Shown piece after piece: positions 51,585-61,136 of a DNA stretch of 64,000 nt; the first letter of the stretch is position 1, and each line of letters starts with the position of its first letter. The stretch lies in NCBI GenBank assembly GCA_963741985.1, contig CAVUKD010000002.1, positions 1,984,001-2,048,000 on the forward strand. The letters are read 5' to 3'. A program made the translations under genes and the position numbers. Source of the DNA: Cryomorpha sp963741985 (GTDB lineage Bacteria > Bacteroidota > Bacteroidia > Flavobacteriales_D > Cryomorphaceae). The notes under the pieces were generated by a model. That model saw only the letters and a program-made list of their open reading frames with translations. It had not been told where the DNA came from and searched no databases.

Positions 51585-53836
51585 ACAAACTTTCCAAAGT
51601 ACATTTCATTCCCGATATTCAGCTTGAGCAAGTACAATCCGCTCGGAAAGTATTGCACATTGAGTTGATTCTCTAGCAAACTTCCCGAATCGATCGTTCT
51701 TCCATCCGGAGCGAAAATTTCATACGAAGAGTTGAGCCGCGATCTGTTTTTGGTTGGTAAATCGAATTTCAAATCGCTTTCAACTGGATTCGGATAAATT
51801 TTCACTGCTTTTTTCGCGAAAGCGACACTATGCACTCCAAGAAGATAATCCCCAAAAAACAGCCTTACACCACCGCCTATACTACCGCTAAGTACGTCAG
51901 GAATACCGTCGTTATTTAAATCATAAACAAAAGGCTTGCACTGAATTCCGACATTAATATCAAAGGCATTTATACTTAATAAATCAAAATCTCCATCTAT
52001 ATTTCCGTCGATATCGTCGTACTGAAATATATTACCCTGTTCGCTGCCCACTACTAAATAGGTAATATTGTCGAATCGGTAAAACATGGCACTGCTACTT
52101 CCGGTGAAATAGCCGGGAGCAATACTGGAAACTCCGCCTAAAGTATCCGTTACAAAAGAAAATTGAGGGTTTGATGGTGAGCCGGTGTTTTCATAATAAT
52201 TGAGGTTTCCGTTGCGCTCGCCGATGATTAAATCAAGTAATCCATCCATGTTTAAATCATAGAGTTGCGGTGTGCTTGATTGTCCTACGTCAATGTCTTC
52301 ACCATTTGCTATCACAGTGCCTGACAGACTTAAGTCGACTGTATTTCCCGGTCCCGCAGAATTCGTGAATTTGAAAACCCGGCCTGAGCTGTCGCCAATT
52401 ATCATATCTGTGTCGCCGTCGCCATCGAGATCACCAAAAGTGGGATACACAGATTGACCTAATCCCAATGGAAGATCGGCCACATGAAGCCAGTCTTCAT
52501 CCACTCGCGTGAATGCAGGAGAGGTTGTGGTACCGGTGTTTACAAAAAGAGATAAGGCGGGTCTAAAAATAGCATCACCCAGATATACTCCGCGGCTCGC
52601 TACAACCAAATCCATAAGGCCGTCGCCATTATAGTCGAAGATCACCGGAACAGAACCTTCGCCATAATCGATGGTCTGATTTTGTAAAAAATCGGTTTGC
52701 TCAAGTGTGAAAACCGGTAGATTATCCGCACCGGTATTCTTATAGTACCAGACTGAATTTTTGTTGAGTGCCACAAATGGATTATTGGGTGATACAATCA
52801 AATCCCGAATTCCATCGCCGCTCACATCTTCATAATAAGCAGCGGGAAAATTATCGACATCAACTGCCAAGCCTCCAAAATTATCGGGAAATGTTGGAAC
52901 GACCGATACTACGCTGTCTACTAACACATCTCCGCGATCGCTGTTTTCGAGATAGGTGAGGTTGGAATAGGTTACATCGCCGATCACAATATCCGCCAGG
53001 TTGTCCGCATTGGCATCAAAAGCGAGCAGGGTGGAACCAATATGGCGCTGTCCGCCGGTTGTAAGCTCGGGGTGTGTTGAGCGTGGGTCCACGACATTAA
53101 AACCGCAGGTGGATGACACGACCGCTGGATCGGTAATTATTCCATTGCTTTGGCCGCCTTCAACAAATCGACCATAACACCGATTTTTTAATTTAAAATC
53201 CGCTAATCCACACACTCCGGTATTTTCTTCACTATAATTTTGGTGAAATTCGACTAGGGAGCCGCTCACGCCAAAAGTCAATATGTCGAGATCGCCATCT
53301 CCATCAAAATCGAATATTGCGGGTATATCCTGGGAGGAAACGTAAATATTTGAAGTAAACTGGGATGAATTAAACTCATACAAACTCAAGACAGATTCGG
53401 TGGCCAGTTCAAAACTTATTCCCGCCGGAGTACTTGTATTGCGATATACTGCAAATGCGCCGCCAATGGGACTATAAGTAAAAATATCTACTTTTCCGTC
53501 GCAATCATAGTCGCGCATAAGGGCCCAGCTTTGCAATTCGGGAAAAGATGTGGCAAGCTCAGGTCGATAATGATATATGCGTTCCCCATTTTCCACGTCG
53601 CCGGTAAAAATAAGAATACGGTCGCCGGCTTTATCGAACAGAAAAATGTCATTTTTTTCTCCGTCGTTGTCAGCATCAAACATCGAGATTTCTGCGGCAT
53701 TGATTCCACCAGTCCAAGGATTTATTATTTCTGATTGATTTTCGCGAAAAACAGGTAGATTTACCTGATTGGTTACAACCATCTGGCTCATTAAAAACGA
53801 AGGAATCAGAAAGAAAAGTAACAATATTGATTTCAT
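51575..53836 (-). CDS. Secreted FG-GAP/VCBS repeat protein with T9SS type A sorting domain
   Basis: From the ATG at 53836 the 753-residue product has a signal peptide (KSILLLFFLIPSFLMS-Q) and repeated calcium-site-like blades: DADNDGEKNDIFLFD, DYDCDGKVDIFTY, DFDGDGDLDILTFG, DYNGDGLMDLVVASRG, DLDGDGDTDMIIGDSSG, DLNMDGLLDLIIGERNG and DLNNDGIPDVLSGS. These D-x-D/N-x-D-G-x-x-D loops are the FG-GAP propeller pattern seen in integrin-like and VCBS proteins. The last 75 residues (KIYPNPVESDLKFDLP, then YFGKFVKK) are a type A sorting tail. The family is linked with surface binding; the ligand is unknown. Confidence 0.92.
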   Translation of the reverse strand: MKSILLLFFLIPSFLMSQMVVTNQVNLPVFRENQSEIINPWTGGINAAEISMFDADNDGEKNDIFLFDKAGDRILIFTGDVENGERIYHYRPELATSFPELQSWALMRDYDCDGKVDIFTYSPIGGAFAVYRNTSTPAGISFELATESVLSLYEFNSSQFTSNIYVSSQDIPAIFDFDGDGDLDILTFGVSGSLVEFHQNYSEENTGVCGLADFKLKNRCYGRFVEGGQSNGIITDPAVVSSTCGFNVVDPRSTHPELTTGGQRHIGSTLLAFDANADNLADIVIGDVTYSNLTYLENSDRGDVLVDSVVSVVPTFPDNFGGLAVDVDNFPAAYYEDVSGDGIRDLIVSPNNPFVALNKNSVWYYKNTGADNLPVFTLEQTDFLQNQTIDYGEGSVPVIFDYNGDGLMDLVVASRGVYLGDAIFRPALSLFVNTGTTTSPAFTRVDEDWLHVADLPLGLGQSVYPTFGDLDGDGDTDMIIGDSSGRVFKFTNSAGPGNTVDLSLSGTVIANGEDIDVGQSSTPQLYDLNMDGLLDLIIGERNGNLNYYENTGSPSNPQFSFVTDTLGGVSSIAPGYFTGSSSAMFYRFDNITYLVVGSEQGNIFQYDDIDGNIDGDFDLLSINAFDINVGIQCKPFVYDLNNDGIPDVLSGSIGGGVRLFFGDYLLGVHSVAFAKKAVKIYPNPVESDLKFDLPTKNRSRLNSSYEIFAPDGRTIDSGSLLENQLNVQYFPSGLYLLKLNIGNEMYFGKFVKK

Positions 53837-53890
53837 AAACGTAGGTTTGTCCACTAATAATAACGACGAGTTTGAGTACACGACTTTCAA

Positions 53891-53898
53891 CAAATATA
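53891..53898 (-). promoter_or_regulatory. Candidate -7 element for the FG-GAP protein gene
   Basis: TATATTTG on the minus strand is a perfect TAnnTTTG match, 55 nt upstream of the ATG at 53836. No -33 TTTG is at the usual spacing. Confidence 0.45.
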
Positions 53899-53976
53899 GA
53901 TGAATGCAGACAGGTAAGTATTGTACAAGTCAGATTCTCAATACCCTATAAAAAACTAAATCGTTTTAAAAGTGGA

Positions 53977-54007
53977 TTGGGAAATTAATCATTTAAATCT
54001 ATATTTG
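53977..54007 (+). promoter_or_regulatory. Promoter of secDF
   Basis: TTGG (53977-53980) is followed after 19 nt by TATATTTG (54000-54007), the Bacteroidota -33/-7 arrangement. The start codon follows 31 nt downstream. This is the only promoter in the window where both boxes fit. Confidence 0.6.
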
Positions 54008-54038
54008 CGGCTCGATAAAAAATCGCAAATCATCACGC

Positions 54039-57000
54039 ATGCAAAACAAAGGTGCTATTTGGCTATTTACCATTCTCTTGGCTTTGGCCTGCCTGTTTCA
54101 AATATCATTTACATTTGTAACATCATCCTTCGAGAAGAAGGCAGAAGAAGAAGCGGCTTATAAAGTTGATTCCGTAAGAACTGTAAGAGACGGAGAATTG
54201 ACAATGCTGGAAGAGTCCAATCTTATGGACAAATTCAAAACCCAGTATTTGACGCGCAATAATAACAAAGAGATTTATCCTATTTTCGGATACACCTATA
54301 AAGAGTGTAAAGAAAAGCAGATTAATCTTGGACTGGATCTTGCCGGTGGTATGAGCGTTACGCTCGAAGTTTCGATTCCTGATCTTATACTCAATTTGAG
54401 TAATAATGTCAAGAATGAAAAACTTGTTACCGCGATCAACGACGCTAAGGAGATGCAGAAAAGTTCGCAATCGGACTTCGTGACTCTTTTTGGGGAAGCG
54501 TGGAATAAAGATTTCCCGAATGAAAACCTCGCTGCTGTTTTTCACAGCCGCGACAATAAAACACTTTTCCCCCGCGAAGCGACGAATGACGAAATTTTGA
54601 CCATACTGCAAAATGAGTCGAAAGTTGCGATCAACAATACCGAGAAAATTCTTCGTACGCGTATTGATAAATTTGGGGTTACCCAGCCAACCATTCAGAA
54701 ACAACAGTTTTCAGGACGGATTCTGGTTGAGTTGCCGGGTGTAAAAGATAAGGAACGTGTTCGCAAACAATTAAAAAGTACAGCCAACCTTGAATTTTGG
54801 AATACCTATGAAAATTCCGAAATTATCGGTTACCTCGATAAGGCGAATACTGCACTTAGCGAATTATACTATCCTGATCTCAGCGAAGAAGATAGCCTCC
54901 TTACTGCATCGAAAGATACTACTGGTACAAATATTTCGTCTGAAGACAATATTGTAGCTAACGACACTGCTAAAACCGATACATCTCTGACACAGGACGA
55001 ATTGCTTGGGACGAATAATTCTGATGCGGATTCTTTGAATAATGAAAAATCTCAAGAAGCTTCACGCGCTGAACAACTCAAACGTCTTCCGCTGTTTTCA
55101 AAATTAAATCCGGCATTAAATCAGAATAATCAACCCGCACAGGGCTGTGTGGTTGGATATGCCCAGCTTTCAGATACTGCTGCGATAGATCAAATGTTGA
55201 AAGAGAAAGTGGTAAAAAATATTCTTCCGAATGATCTGCGTTTGCTCTGGTCAGCTGAACCGGATCCCCGAGGAAACGTAATGCGGCTTTATGCTATTAA
55301 AGAAGATACACGAGATAATAAGGCTCCCCTTGACGGTTCCGTAATTGTAGATGCGTCACAGCAATATGATGTAACTGGTCAGGTAGAGGTATCGATGCTT
55401 ATGAATAGCGACGGGGCGCGTATCTGGAAAGATATTACAGCCGAAGCCTCATCTCAAAATCCGAAGCGATGCGTAGCAATCGTACTTGATAACTACGTCT
55501 ACTCTGCACCTGTTGTTCAAAGCGAAATTCCTACTGGCCAGTCTTCGATCAGTATGGGAGTTGGATCGCGAAATGATCAGATCCAAGAGGCTCTTGACTT
55601 ATCAAACCTTTTAAAGGCAGGTGCTCTTCCTGCTCCGGCGAATATTGTAGATGAGTCGGTAGTAGGTCCAACGCTGGGACAAGAGAATATCAACGATGGC
55701 TTGATGTCTTTCGTCATTGCCCTTATAGTGGTGTTCTTTTACATGGTGTTTTATTACAAAGGGGCAGGTTTAATCTCTGATATTGCATTGATTGCCAATC
55801 TTTTCTTCCTGATGGGGGCTCTGGCATCGCTCAAGGCGGCACTCACGCTGCCCGGTATTGCAGGTATCGTACTTACGATAGGTATGGCGGTAGATGCCAA
55901 TGTAATTATTTATGAACGCGTTCGTGAAGAACTACGGAATGGTCGAAGTATCAAAGCTGCGCTGAAAGATGGATATCAAAAAGCATATTCAGCAATTATT
56001 GATGCCAATATTACCACACTGCTTACAGCGATAGTCCTGCTTACGCTGGGTACAGGGCCAATAAAAGGATTTGCCACTACTTTGATTATTGGTATTTTCA
56101 CTTCGCTTTTCTCAGCAATATTCATCACAAGGTTGATTTTCGACCGTCGCTTGCAAAAAGGGGCAAAACTCAGTTTTTGGATGAATTGGTCAAAAGAAAT
56201 ATTGACCAAATCGCATTACGCCTTTATCAATTCGCGTAAGAAGGCATATATTATTTCAGGGGTAGTGATTCTTATTAGCCTTGGCAGTATCGTGACGCGG
56301 GGACTTAACTTCGGGGTTGATTTTACAGGTGGTCGGACGTATACCGTGCGATTTGATAAGACCACAGATCTCGATTTGGTTCGAAAAACGCTGGCTGCAT
56401 CTTTTATCGATGAGAATGGAAATAAACTCGAGCCGGAAGTAAAAACTTTTGGTGCGGCCAATCAGATAAAGATCACAACAAAGTATTTGGTAAACGATGA
56501 TGCAACAAATGCGGATGAGAAGGTAGAAGATGCTTTGAACAGCGGACTTGATAAACTCAACGATCCATATACCATTGAAGAATCGCGAAAAGTTGATCCT
56601 TCGATTTCAGATGACTTTCAGACTACATCGACCACCGCTGTATTATTTTCACTCCTCATTATGTTTGCCTATATCGGTTTCCGATTCCGAAATTGGCAGT
56701 ATGGTGCAGGTGCGATTGTGGCCTTGTTCCATGATGTAATAATCACGCTCGGGTTTTATTCAGTCCTATATGGTCGTCTGCCTTTCTCTCTTGAGATTGA
56801 TCAGGCCTTCATTGCAGCAATCCTTACCGTGGTAGGGTATTCGATCAATGATACCGTAATCGTATACGACCGTATACGTGAGTATCTCTTCGATCATCGT
56901 AAAGAACGTATGGATTATGTTGTGAATAAGGCAGTTAATGATACCCTTTCGCGAACCATAAATACATCGCTTACTACTTTTGTAGTATTGTTGATCATAT

Positions 57001-57170
57001 TTATTTTCGGTGGAGAATCTATTCGTGGATTTATCTTCGCACTTATGATCGGAGTTGGTGTAGGAACCTATTCTTCCATATTCGTTGCATCGCCAATTGT
57101 GGTAGATTTAACTTCCAACTCAGACAAAACATTCGCTGAAAAAGAAGAATTAAAACGATTGGAAAAATAG
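54039..57170 (+). CDS. secDF: Fused protein translocase subunit SecDF
   Basis: The 1043-residue protein joins SecD and SecF. The SecD half has an N-terminal helix, GLDLAGGMSVTLEV, the P1 head with an Asp/Ser/Thr-rich insert (about 275-340) and membrane helices ending in GMAVDANVIIYERVREELRNG; the SecF half starts with NFGVDFTGGRTYTVRF and has YSINDTVIVYDRIREYL. The paired Asp-Arg residues in helix 4 of each half are those used for proton flow. SecDF pulls secreted proteins through SecYEG on the periplasmic side and so supplies T9SS clients too. The gene ends in a good terminator. Confidence 0.97.
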   Translation: MQNKGAIWLFTILLALACLFQISFTFVTSSFEKKAEEEAAYKVDSVRTVRDGELTMLEESNLMDKFKTQYLTRNNNKEIYPIFGYTYKECKEKQINLGLDLAGGMSVTLEVSIPDLILNLSNNVKNEKLVTAINDAKEMQKSSQSDFVTLFGEAWNKDFPNENLAAVFHSRDNKTLFPREATNDEILTILQNESKVAINNTEKILRTRIDKFGVTQPTIQKQQFSGRILVELPGVKDKERVRKQLKSTANLEFWNTYENSEIIGYLDKANTALSELYYPDLSEEDSLLTASKDTTGTNISSEDNIVANDTAKTDTSLTQDELLGTNNSDADSLNNEKSQEASRAEQLKRLPLFSKLNPALNQNNQPAQGCVVGYAQLSDTAAIDQMLKEKVVKNILPNDLRLLWSAEPDPRGNVMRLYAIKEDTRDNKAPLDGSVIVDASQQYDVTGQVEVSMLMNSDGARIWKDITAEASSQNPKRCVAIVLDNYVYSAPVVQSEIPTGQSSISMGVGSRNDQIQEALDLSNLLKAGALPAPANIVDESVVGPTLGQENINDGLMSFVIALIVVFFYMVFYYKGAGLISDIALIANLFFLMGALASLKAALTLPGIAGIVLTIGMAVDANVIIYERVREELRNGRSIKAALKDGYQKAYSAIIDANITTLLTAIVLLTLGTGPIKGFATTLIIGIFTSLFSAIFITRLIFDRRLQKGAKLSFWMNWSKEILTKSHYAFINSRKKAYIISGVVILISLGSIVTRGLNFGVDFTGGRTYTVRFDKTTDLDLVRKTLAASFIDENGNKLEPEVKTFGAANQIKITTKYLVNDDATNADEKVEDALNSGLDKLNDPYTIEESRKVDPSISDDFQTTSTTAVLFSLLIMFAYIGFRFRNWQYGAGAIVALFHDVIITLGFYSVLYGRLPFSLEIDQAFIAAILTVVGYSINDTVIVYDRIREYLFDHRKERMDYVVNKAVNDTLSRTINTSLTTFVVLLIIFIFGGESIRGFIFALMIGVGVGTYSSIFVASPIVVDLTSNSDKTFAEKEELKRLEK

Positions 57171-57189
57171 TTTTTCGCAAGAATAAACG

Positions 57190-57221
57190 AAAAAGCCGCG
57201 CTGAATCAAGTGCGGCTTTTT
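57190..57221 (+). terminator. Terminator after secDF
   Basis: AAAAAGCCGC and GCGGCTTTTT make a 10-bp stem around a 12-nt loop, with the T-run in the 3' arm. It lies 19 nt after the secDF stop. The next -7 box (TACATTTG) starts at its last base. Confidence 0.8.
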
Positions 57222-57228
57222 ACATTTG
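57221..57228 (+). promoter_or_regulatory. Candidate -7 element for tatA
   Basis: TACATTTG is a perfect TAnnTTTG match, 20 nt before the tatA start and directly behind the secDF terminator. Its -33 region would lie within the terminator stem, where no TTTG box is seen. Confidence 0.4.
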
Positions 57229-57248
57229 TACCCTTAAATTCATTTTGA

Positions 57249-57533
57249 ATGATATTATTGTTTGGAGTAAGTGGTGGTGAAATTTTTGTGGTGTTGCTAT
57301 TCGTGCTCATCTTTTTTGGCTCAGATAAAATTCCGGGCATCGCCCGGACTATGGGCCGAGCCATCAGACAAGTGAAAGATGCCACCGCCGATATTCAGCG
57401 TGACTTTCAGGATTCTGCCAATTCAGTTAAAGATCAGTTCAAAGATTCGTATCAGGAAACCCAAAAACTTAAAGACTCTGTGGAGCAGAGTGCCAAATCC
57501 ATTGAGGATAATGCCAAAATTGATAACTCCTAA
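57249..57533 (+). CDS. tatA: Sec-independent (Tat) translocase subunit TatA
   Basis: The 94-residue protein has one N-terminal membrane helix (GEIFVVLLFVLIFFGSDKIP, with the FG hinge) and an amphipathic helix (GIARTMGRAIRQVKDATADI), then a charged, Lys/Asp/Gln-rich tail. This is the TatA/TatE layout; TatA forms the pore for folded proteins with twin-arginine signals. No tatC is nearby. The next gene follows after 6 nt and is likely transcribed with it. Confidence 0.92.
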   Translation: MILLFGVSGGEIFVVLLFVLIFFGSDKIPGIARTMGRAIRQVKDATADIQRDFQDSANSVKDQFKDSYQETQKLKDSVEQSAKSIEDNAKIDNS

Positions 57534-57539
57534 TCTATA

Positions 57540-58496
57540 ATGGCGGCACTATTGGTTCTTGCCGGATTGATATTACTCGTTTTGGGCGGAGATTACCTCG
57601 TAAAAGGAGCCACGGGATTAGCTCTGAATCTTCAAATTCCGCACATGTTGGTTGGAATGACAGTTGTAGCTTTGGGTACATCCGCTCCCGAATTGGTTGT
57701 AACTGTCCAGGCGGCTTTAAGTGGTAAACCCGATATTGCCATCGGAAATGTAGTAGGCTCTAATATTGCGAATGTTGCGCTGATTTTAGGTCTTACTGTG
57801 CTGATTTTTCCCATTCCCATCAAGAAAGAATCCCTACGCTTTGATTGGGTAATGATGGTATTTGCCAGCATTGCGTTTTACCTATGTGCCCTGGATGAAG
57901 AAATTTCCCGTTTAGAAGGCGTTTTTTTTATTCTTGCCCTCGTAGCCTTTTTCGCATTCGGAATTAGGAGAGCGCGTAACAACAGAAAAGGAGATAACAA
58001 AGCCCCTTTAGATTCAGAATTGGCGGAAGTCGCACAAAAAAAGTATTCCCTGTTACGATTAATTCTTTTCGTCGTTTTGGGTACAGTCGGTCTGGTAATT
58101 GGTGCTAGGTTGCTCCTCGAAGGCGCAGAAACTATTGCCCGTCATTTTGGAATATCTGACCGGGTAATAGCTATTTCGCTCGTGGCCTTTGGTACCAGTC
58201 TCCCTGAATTGGCGGCCTCTGTAATCGCTGCATTCAAGAAACAACAGGATATTTCTCTTGGAAATATTATTGGCTCCAATCTTTTTAATATTCTTGCTAT
58301 TCTTGGAATTACTTCATTGATCCATCCCATTCATGTATCATCTGAGATCTTGCATAGTGATATATTCTGGATGCTTGGAACTTCATTTGCAATTCTTCCC
58401 TTAAGTATTCGCCGGTTACGCTTGGGACGACTCGATGGAATCATTCTTTTGGGGGCATATGGAGTATTTATGTACTTTCTGCTCGTTTCACCCTAA
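57540..58496 (+). CDS. Calcium/sodium antiporter of the CaCA family (YrbG-like)
   Basis: The 318-residue protein has two inverted halves, each with the alpha-repeat that binds the cation: GTSAPELVVTVQAALSGKPDIAIGNVVGSN (about 41-70) and GTSLPELAASVIAAFKKQQDISLGNIIGSN (about 219-250). Ten or so membrane helices are visible and a short soluble loop (about 140-165) joins the halves. Members exchange Ca2+ for Na+ or H+ at the inner membrane. Spacing to tatA is 6 nt. Confidence 0.92.
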   Translation: MAALLVLAGLILLVLGGDYLVKGATGLALNLQIPHMLVGMTVVALGTSAPELVVTVQAALSGKPDIAIGNVVGSNIANVALILGLTVLIFPIPIKKESLRFDWVMMVFASIAFYLCALDEEISRLEGVFFILALVAFFAFGIRRARNNRKGDNKAPLDSELAEVAQKKYSLLRLILFVVLGTVGLVIGARLLLEGAETIARHFGISDRVIAISLVAFGTSLPELAASVIAAFKKQQDISLGNIIGSNLFNILAILGITSLIHPIHVSSEILHSDIFWMLGTSFAILPLSIRRLRLGRLDGIILLGAYGVFMYFLLVSP

Positions 58497-58608
58497 TTGA
58501 AGTAGGGTGTGTTGTCTAAAAACAATACTATTTTGAAATTGTGCTTAAAATAATAGGGGGGTGTTCATAAATAAAATTGTTTTTATGAAAATTTGAACGG
58601 TGCATTCG

Positions 58609-58616
58609 TATATTTG
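58609..58616 (+). promoter_or_regulatory. Candidate -7 element for the glutamine synthetase gene
   Basis: TATATTTG is a perfect TAnnTTTG match, 25 nt before the start codon. A TTTG lies only 13 nt upstream of it, too close for a normal -33 box. Confidence 0.5.
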
Positions 58617-58641
58617 CTGGAAATAAAATAAAAATACTTCC

Positions 58642-60831
58642 ATGGCAAGTTTTCGTTTCAAAGCGTTAGAAGATGTTCTCGACAGACAACCGGTACACGT
58701 CGAATTACCCTCCGTAAAAATTTCAGAATTTTTCTCCCGGCGGGTATTCTCAATGGACAAGATGCAAGAATATCTTGCAGATGAAGCACTCCGTGTGGTA
58801 ACCGATTCGATGGACACAGGGAAACGAATTCCCAGAACCGTTGCAGATCAGGTGGCGTCTGCCATGAAAGATTGGGCTATTTCTCTCGGAGCAACCCATT
58901 ATACGCATTGGTTTCAGCCATTGACCGGAACCACCGCCGAAAAACACGATTCGTTCTTCACCAATCTAGGTGGAGGTCGCTCAATAGAAAAGTTTGCCGG
59001 AGGAAATCTTACCCAACAAGAACCAGATGCTTCATCTTTTCCAAGTGGAGGAATCAGAAACACTTTTGAAGCACGTGGATATACTGCCTGGGATCCTTCT
59101 TCACCGGCTTTTATAATGGGGCGCACACTCTGTATTCCGACTATTTTTATTTCATACACCGGCGAAGCGCTCGACAATAAAATGCCCCTCCTTAAGGCTT
59201 TGCACGCTATTGATAAATCAGCCACGCGCGTTTGCAAATATTTCGATAAAAACGTCAATAAGGTTATTGCCACCCTCGGCTGGGAACAGGAATATTTCCT
59301 TATCGACAGTGCCTTGTACAATGCACGCCCTGATATTCAACTTACCGGAAGGGCTCTTTTTGGACATAATCCTGCAAAGGGGCAACAACTTGATGATCAT
59401 TATTTTGGATCTATTCCCGAAAGGATTCATATGTTCATGCGTGATTTTGAAACGGAATCACATCTCTTGGGAATACCCGTTACCACCCGTCACAATGAGG
59501 TGGCACCCAATCAATTTGAGGTAGCACCCGTGTACGAAGAATGCAATCTCGGCAACGACCATAACCTTTTACTGATGGATATCCTCGACAAGGTGGCGCG
59601 GAAACATCATTTTCGCGTTCTTCTTCATGAGAAACCTTTTTCAGGTCTTAATGGTAGTGGGAAACACAATAACTGGTCACTCGCCACAGATACCGGAGTC
59701 AACTTGCTTTCGCCCGGAAAAAATCCGAAGTCCAATCTTCAGTTTCTCACTTTTTTAATCAATACCATCAAGGCGATACATGATTATGCCGACGTACTTC
59801 GCGCCCATATTGCTACAGCAGGAAACGAGCACCGACTCGGAGCCAATGAAGCGCCACCGGCGATTATTTCAGTCTTTATCGGTTCAGAATTGACAAGAGT
59901 GTTAGACCGATTGGAAAAAAGCGTAAAAGCGGGCAAAATGACTCCGGACGATAAAACTCAACTTAAACTCGACATTGGAAAAATTCCTGAAATTCTTCTC
60001 GATAACACTGACCGAAACCGTACTTCACCATTCGCCTTTACAGGAAATAAATTTGAATTCCGTGCCGTAGGCTCTACTGCTAATTGTGCCGTGCCGATGG
60101 CGGCCTTAAACACCATGATGGCTACGCAACTCAATGAATTTGTGAAAGATGTAGATGCGCGAATTGCGAAAGGTGTGAAGAAAGATGAAGCCATTATCAA
60201 AGAATTACAAGTCCTGATAAAAGCTTCTAAAAAAATACGTTTTGAAGGAAATGGCTATGGTGATGAGTGGAAAGACGAAGCCAAAAAACGGGGGTTATCT
60301 AATGAAAATTCAGTACCCCGGGCTATTATGTTTCTTACGGAGAAAAGAGCTATCGATCTGTATAAGAATTTGAATGTTCTTACCGAAAGAGAACTCAGAG
60401 CGCGCGCCGAAATTGAACTTGAGAAGTACCGTATGCAAATTCAAATCGAATCGCGTATGTGCGGCGATATTGCGCTGAGCCACATAATTCCATCAGCTAT
60501 CCGATATCAAAATTCGCTAATAGAAAGTGTACGCGGAATAAATGAAATTTTGCCCAAAGCTGCTGCTGAAAAAGCCGGAAAAACCCAGCGAAAGATGGTT
60601 GAAGAAATTTCTGAAAGGGTCACAGCGATTATGGATGCAGTAAATGAAATGATCGAAGAACGTAAAAAAGCAAATAAAATTGAGGATGCTTTTGAATCTG
60701 CTATCGCTTATTGCGACAAGATAAAGCCTTTCATGGACGTTATCCGCTACCATTCTGACAAACTCGAGTTGCTTGTAGATGATGAAATGTGGCAGTTGCC
60801 TAAGCTTCGTGAACTTCTTTTTACACGTTAA
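58642..60831 (+). CDS. glnN: Glutamine synthetase, type III
   Basis: The 729-residue length and sequence fit GSIII, the large form typical of Bacteroidota, which joins ammonia and glutamate using ATP. Landmarks are TAEKHDSFFTNL, GWEQEYFLID (metal-site Glu), NEVAPNQFEVAPVYEECNL, LLHEKPFSGLNGSGKHNNWSL (nucleotide/substrate site) and NRTSPFAFTGNKFEFRAVGS near residue 455. The tail (about 560-729) is the helical extension special to type III. There is no adenylylation site of the type I kind. The start at 58642 follows a perfect -7 box; the gene is transcribed alone. Confidence 0.97.
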   Translation: MASFRFKALEDVLDRQPVHVELPSVKISEFFSRRVFSMDKMQEYLADEALRVVTDSMDTGKRIPRTVADQVASAMKDWAISLGATHYTHWFQPLTGTTAEKHDSFFTNLGGGRSIEKFAGGNLTQQEPDASSFPSGGIRNTFEARGYTAWDPSSPAFIMGRTLCIPTIFISYTGEALDNKMPLLKALHAIDKSATRVCKYFDKNVNKVIATLGWEQEYFLIDSALYNARPDIQLTGRALFGHNPAKGQQLDDHYFGSIPERIHMFMRDFETESHLLGIPVTTRHNEVAPNQFEVAPVYEECNLGNDHNLLLMDILDKVARKHHFRVLLHEKPFSGLNGSGKHNNWSLATDTGVNLLSPGKNPKSNLQFLTFLINTIKAIHDYADVLRAHIATAGNEHRLGANEAPPAIISVFIGSELTRVLDRLEKSVKAGKMTPDDKTQLKLDIGKIPEILLDNTDRNRTSPFAFTGNKFEFRAVGSTANCAVPMAALNTMMATQLNEFVKDVDARIAKGVKKDEAIIKELQVLIKASKKIRFEGNGYGDEWKDEAKKRGLSNENSVPRAIMFLTEKRAIDLYKNLNVLTERELRARAEIELEKYRMQIQIESRMCGDIALSHIIPSAIRYQNSLIESVRGINEILPKAAAEKAGKTQRKMVEEISERVTAIMDAVNEMIEERKKANKIEDAFESAIAYCDKIKPFMDVIRYHSDKLELLVDDEMWQLPKLRELLFTR

Positions 60832-61136
60832 TTTGTGGGTTTTTGTAGTGTCTGCTGTCTGTAGCTCGATCTTTGATCGGCGTTGCACAAATGCCTAAAA
60901 TAGGATTGCTTGATTACGCCTTTGGATTGTGAGAGCGGTTCTCTAAGTATTCAATCCTATGTGCACCTTAACATTCTGGCCGAGACAATTGAGGGCTTTA
61001 ACAAACTCCGATTAAATTGCTTCAGGAATCCGCGAATAATTATTTATTTTTGCAGTAATTCAGAGAGATTTTCTGAAATCTCAACATTATGTTTATTTTC
61101 GGGAATATTTTTGAAGCCGTAACAAACAAATCACAC
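60832..61136. other. Intergenic region upstream of the porE-like gene
   Basis: I see no gene in these 305 bases. A small stem CGATC-TTT-GATCG lies at 60867-60879, without a T-run. A -7 box for the next gene lies at 61045-61052. Confidence 0.45.
61045..61052 (+). promoter_or_regulatory. Candidate -7 element for the porE-like gene
   Basis: TATTTTTG fits TAnnTTTG and lies 84 nt before the ATG at 61137. Confidence 0.35.
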
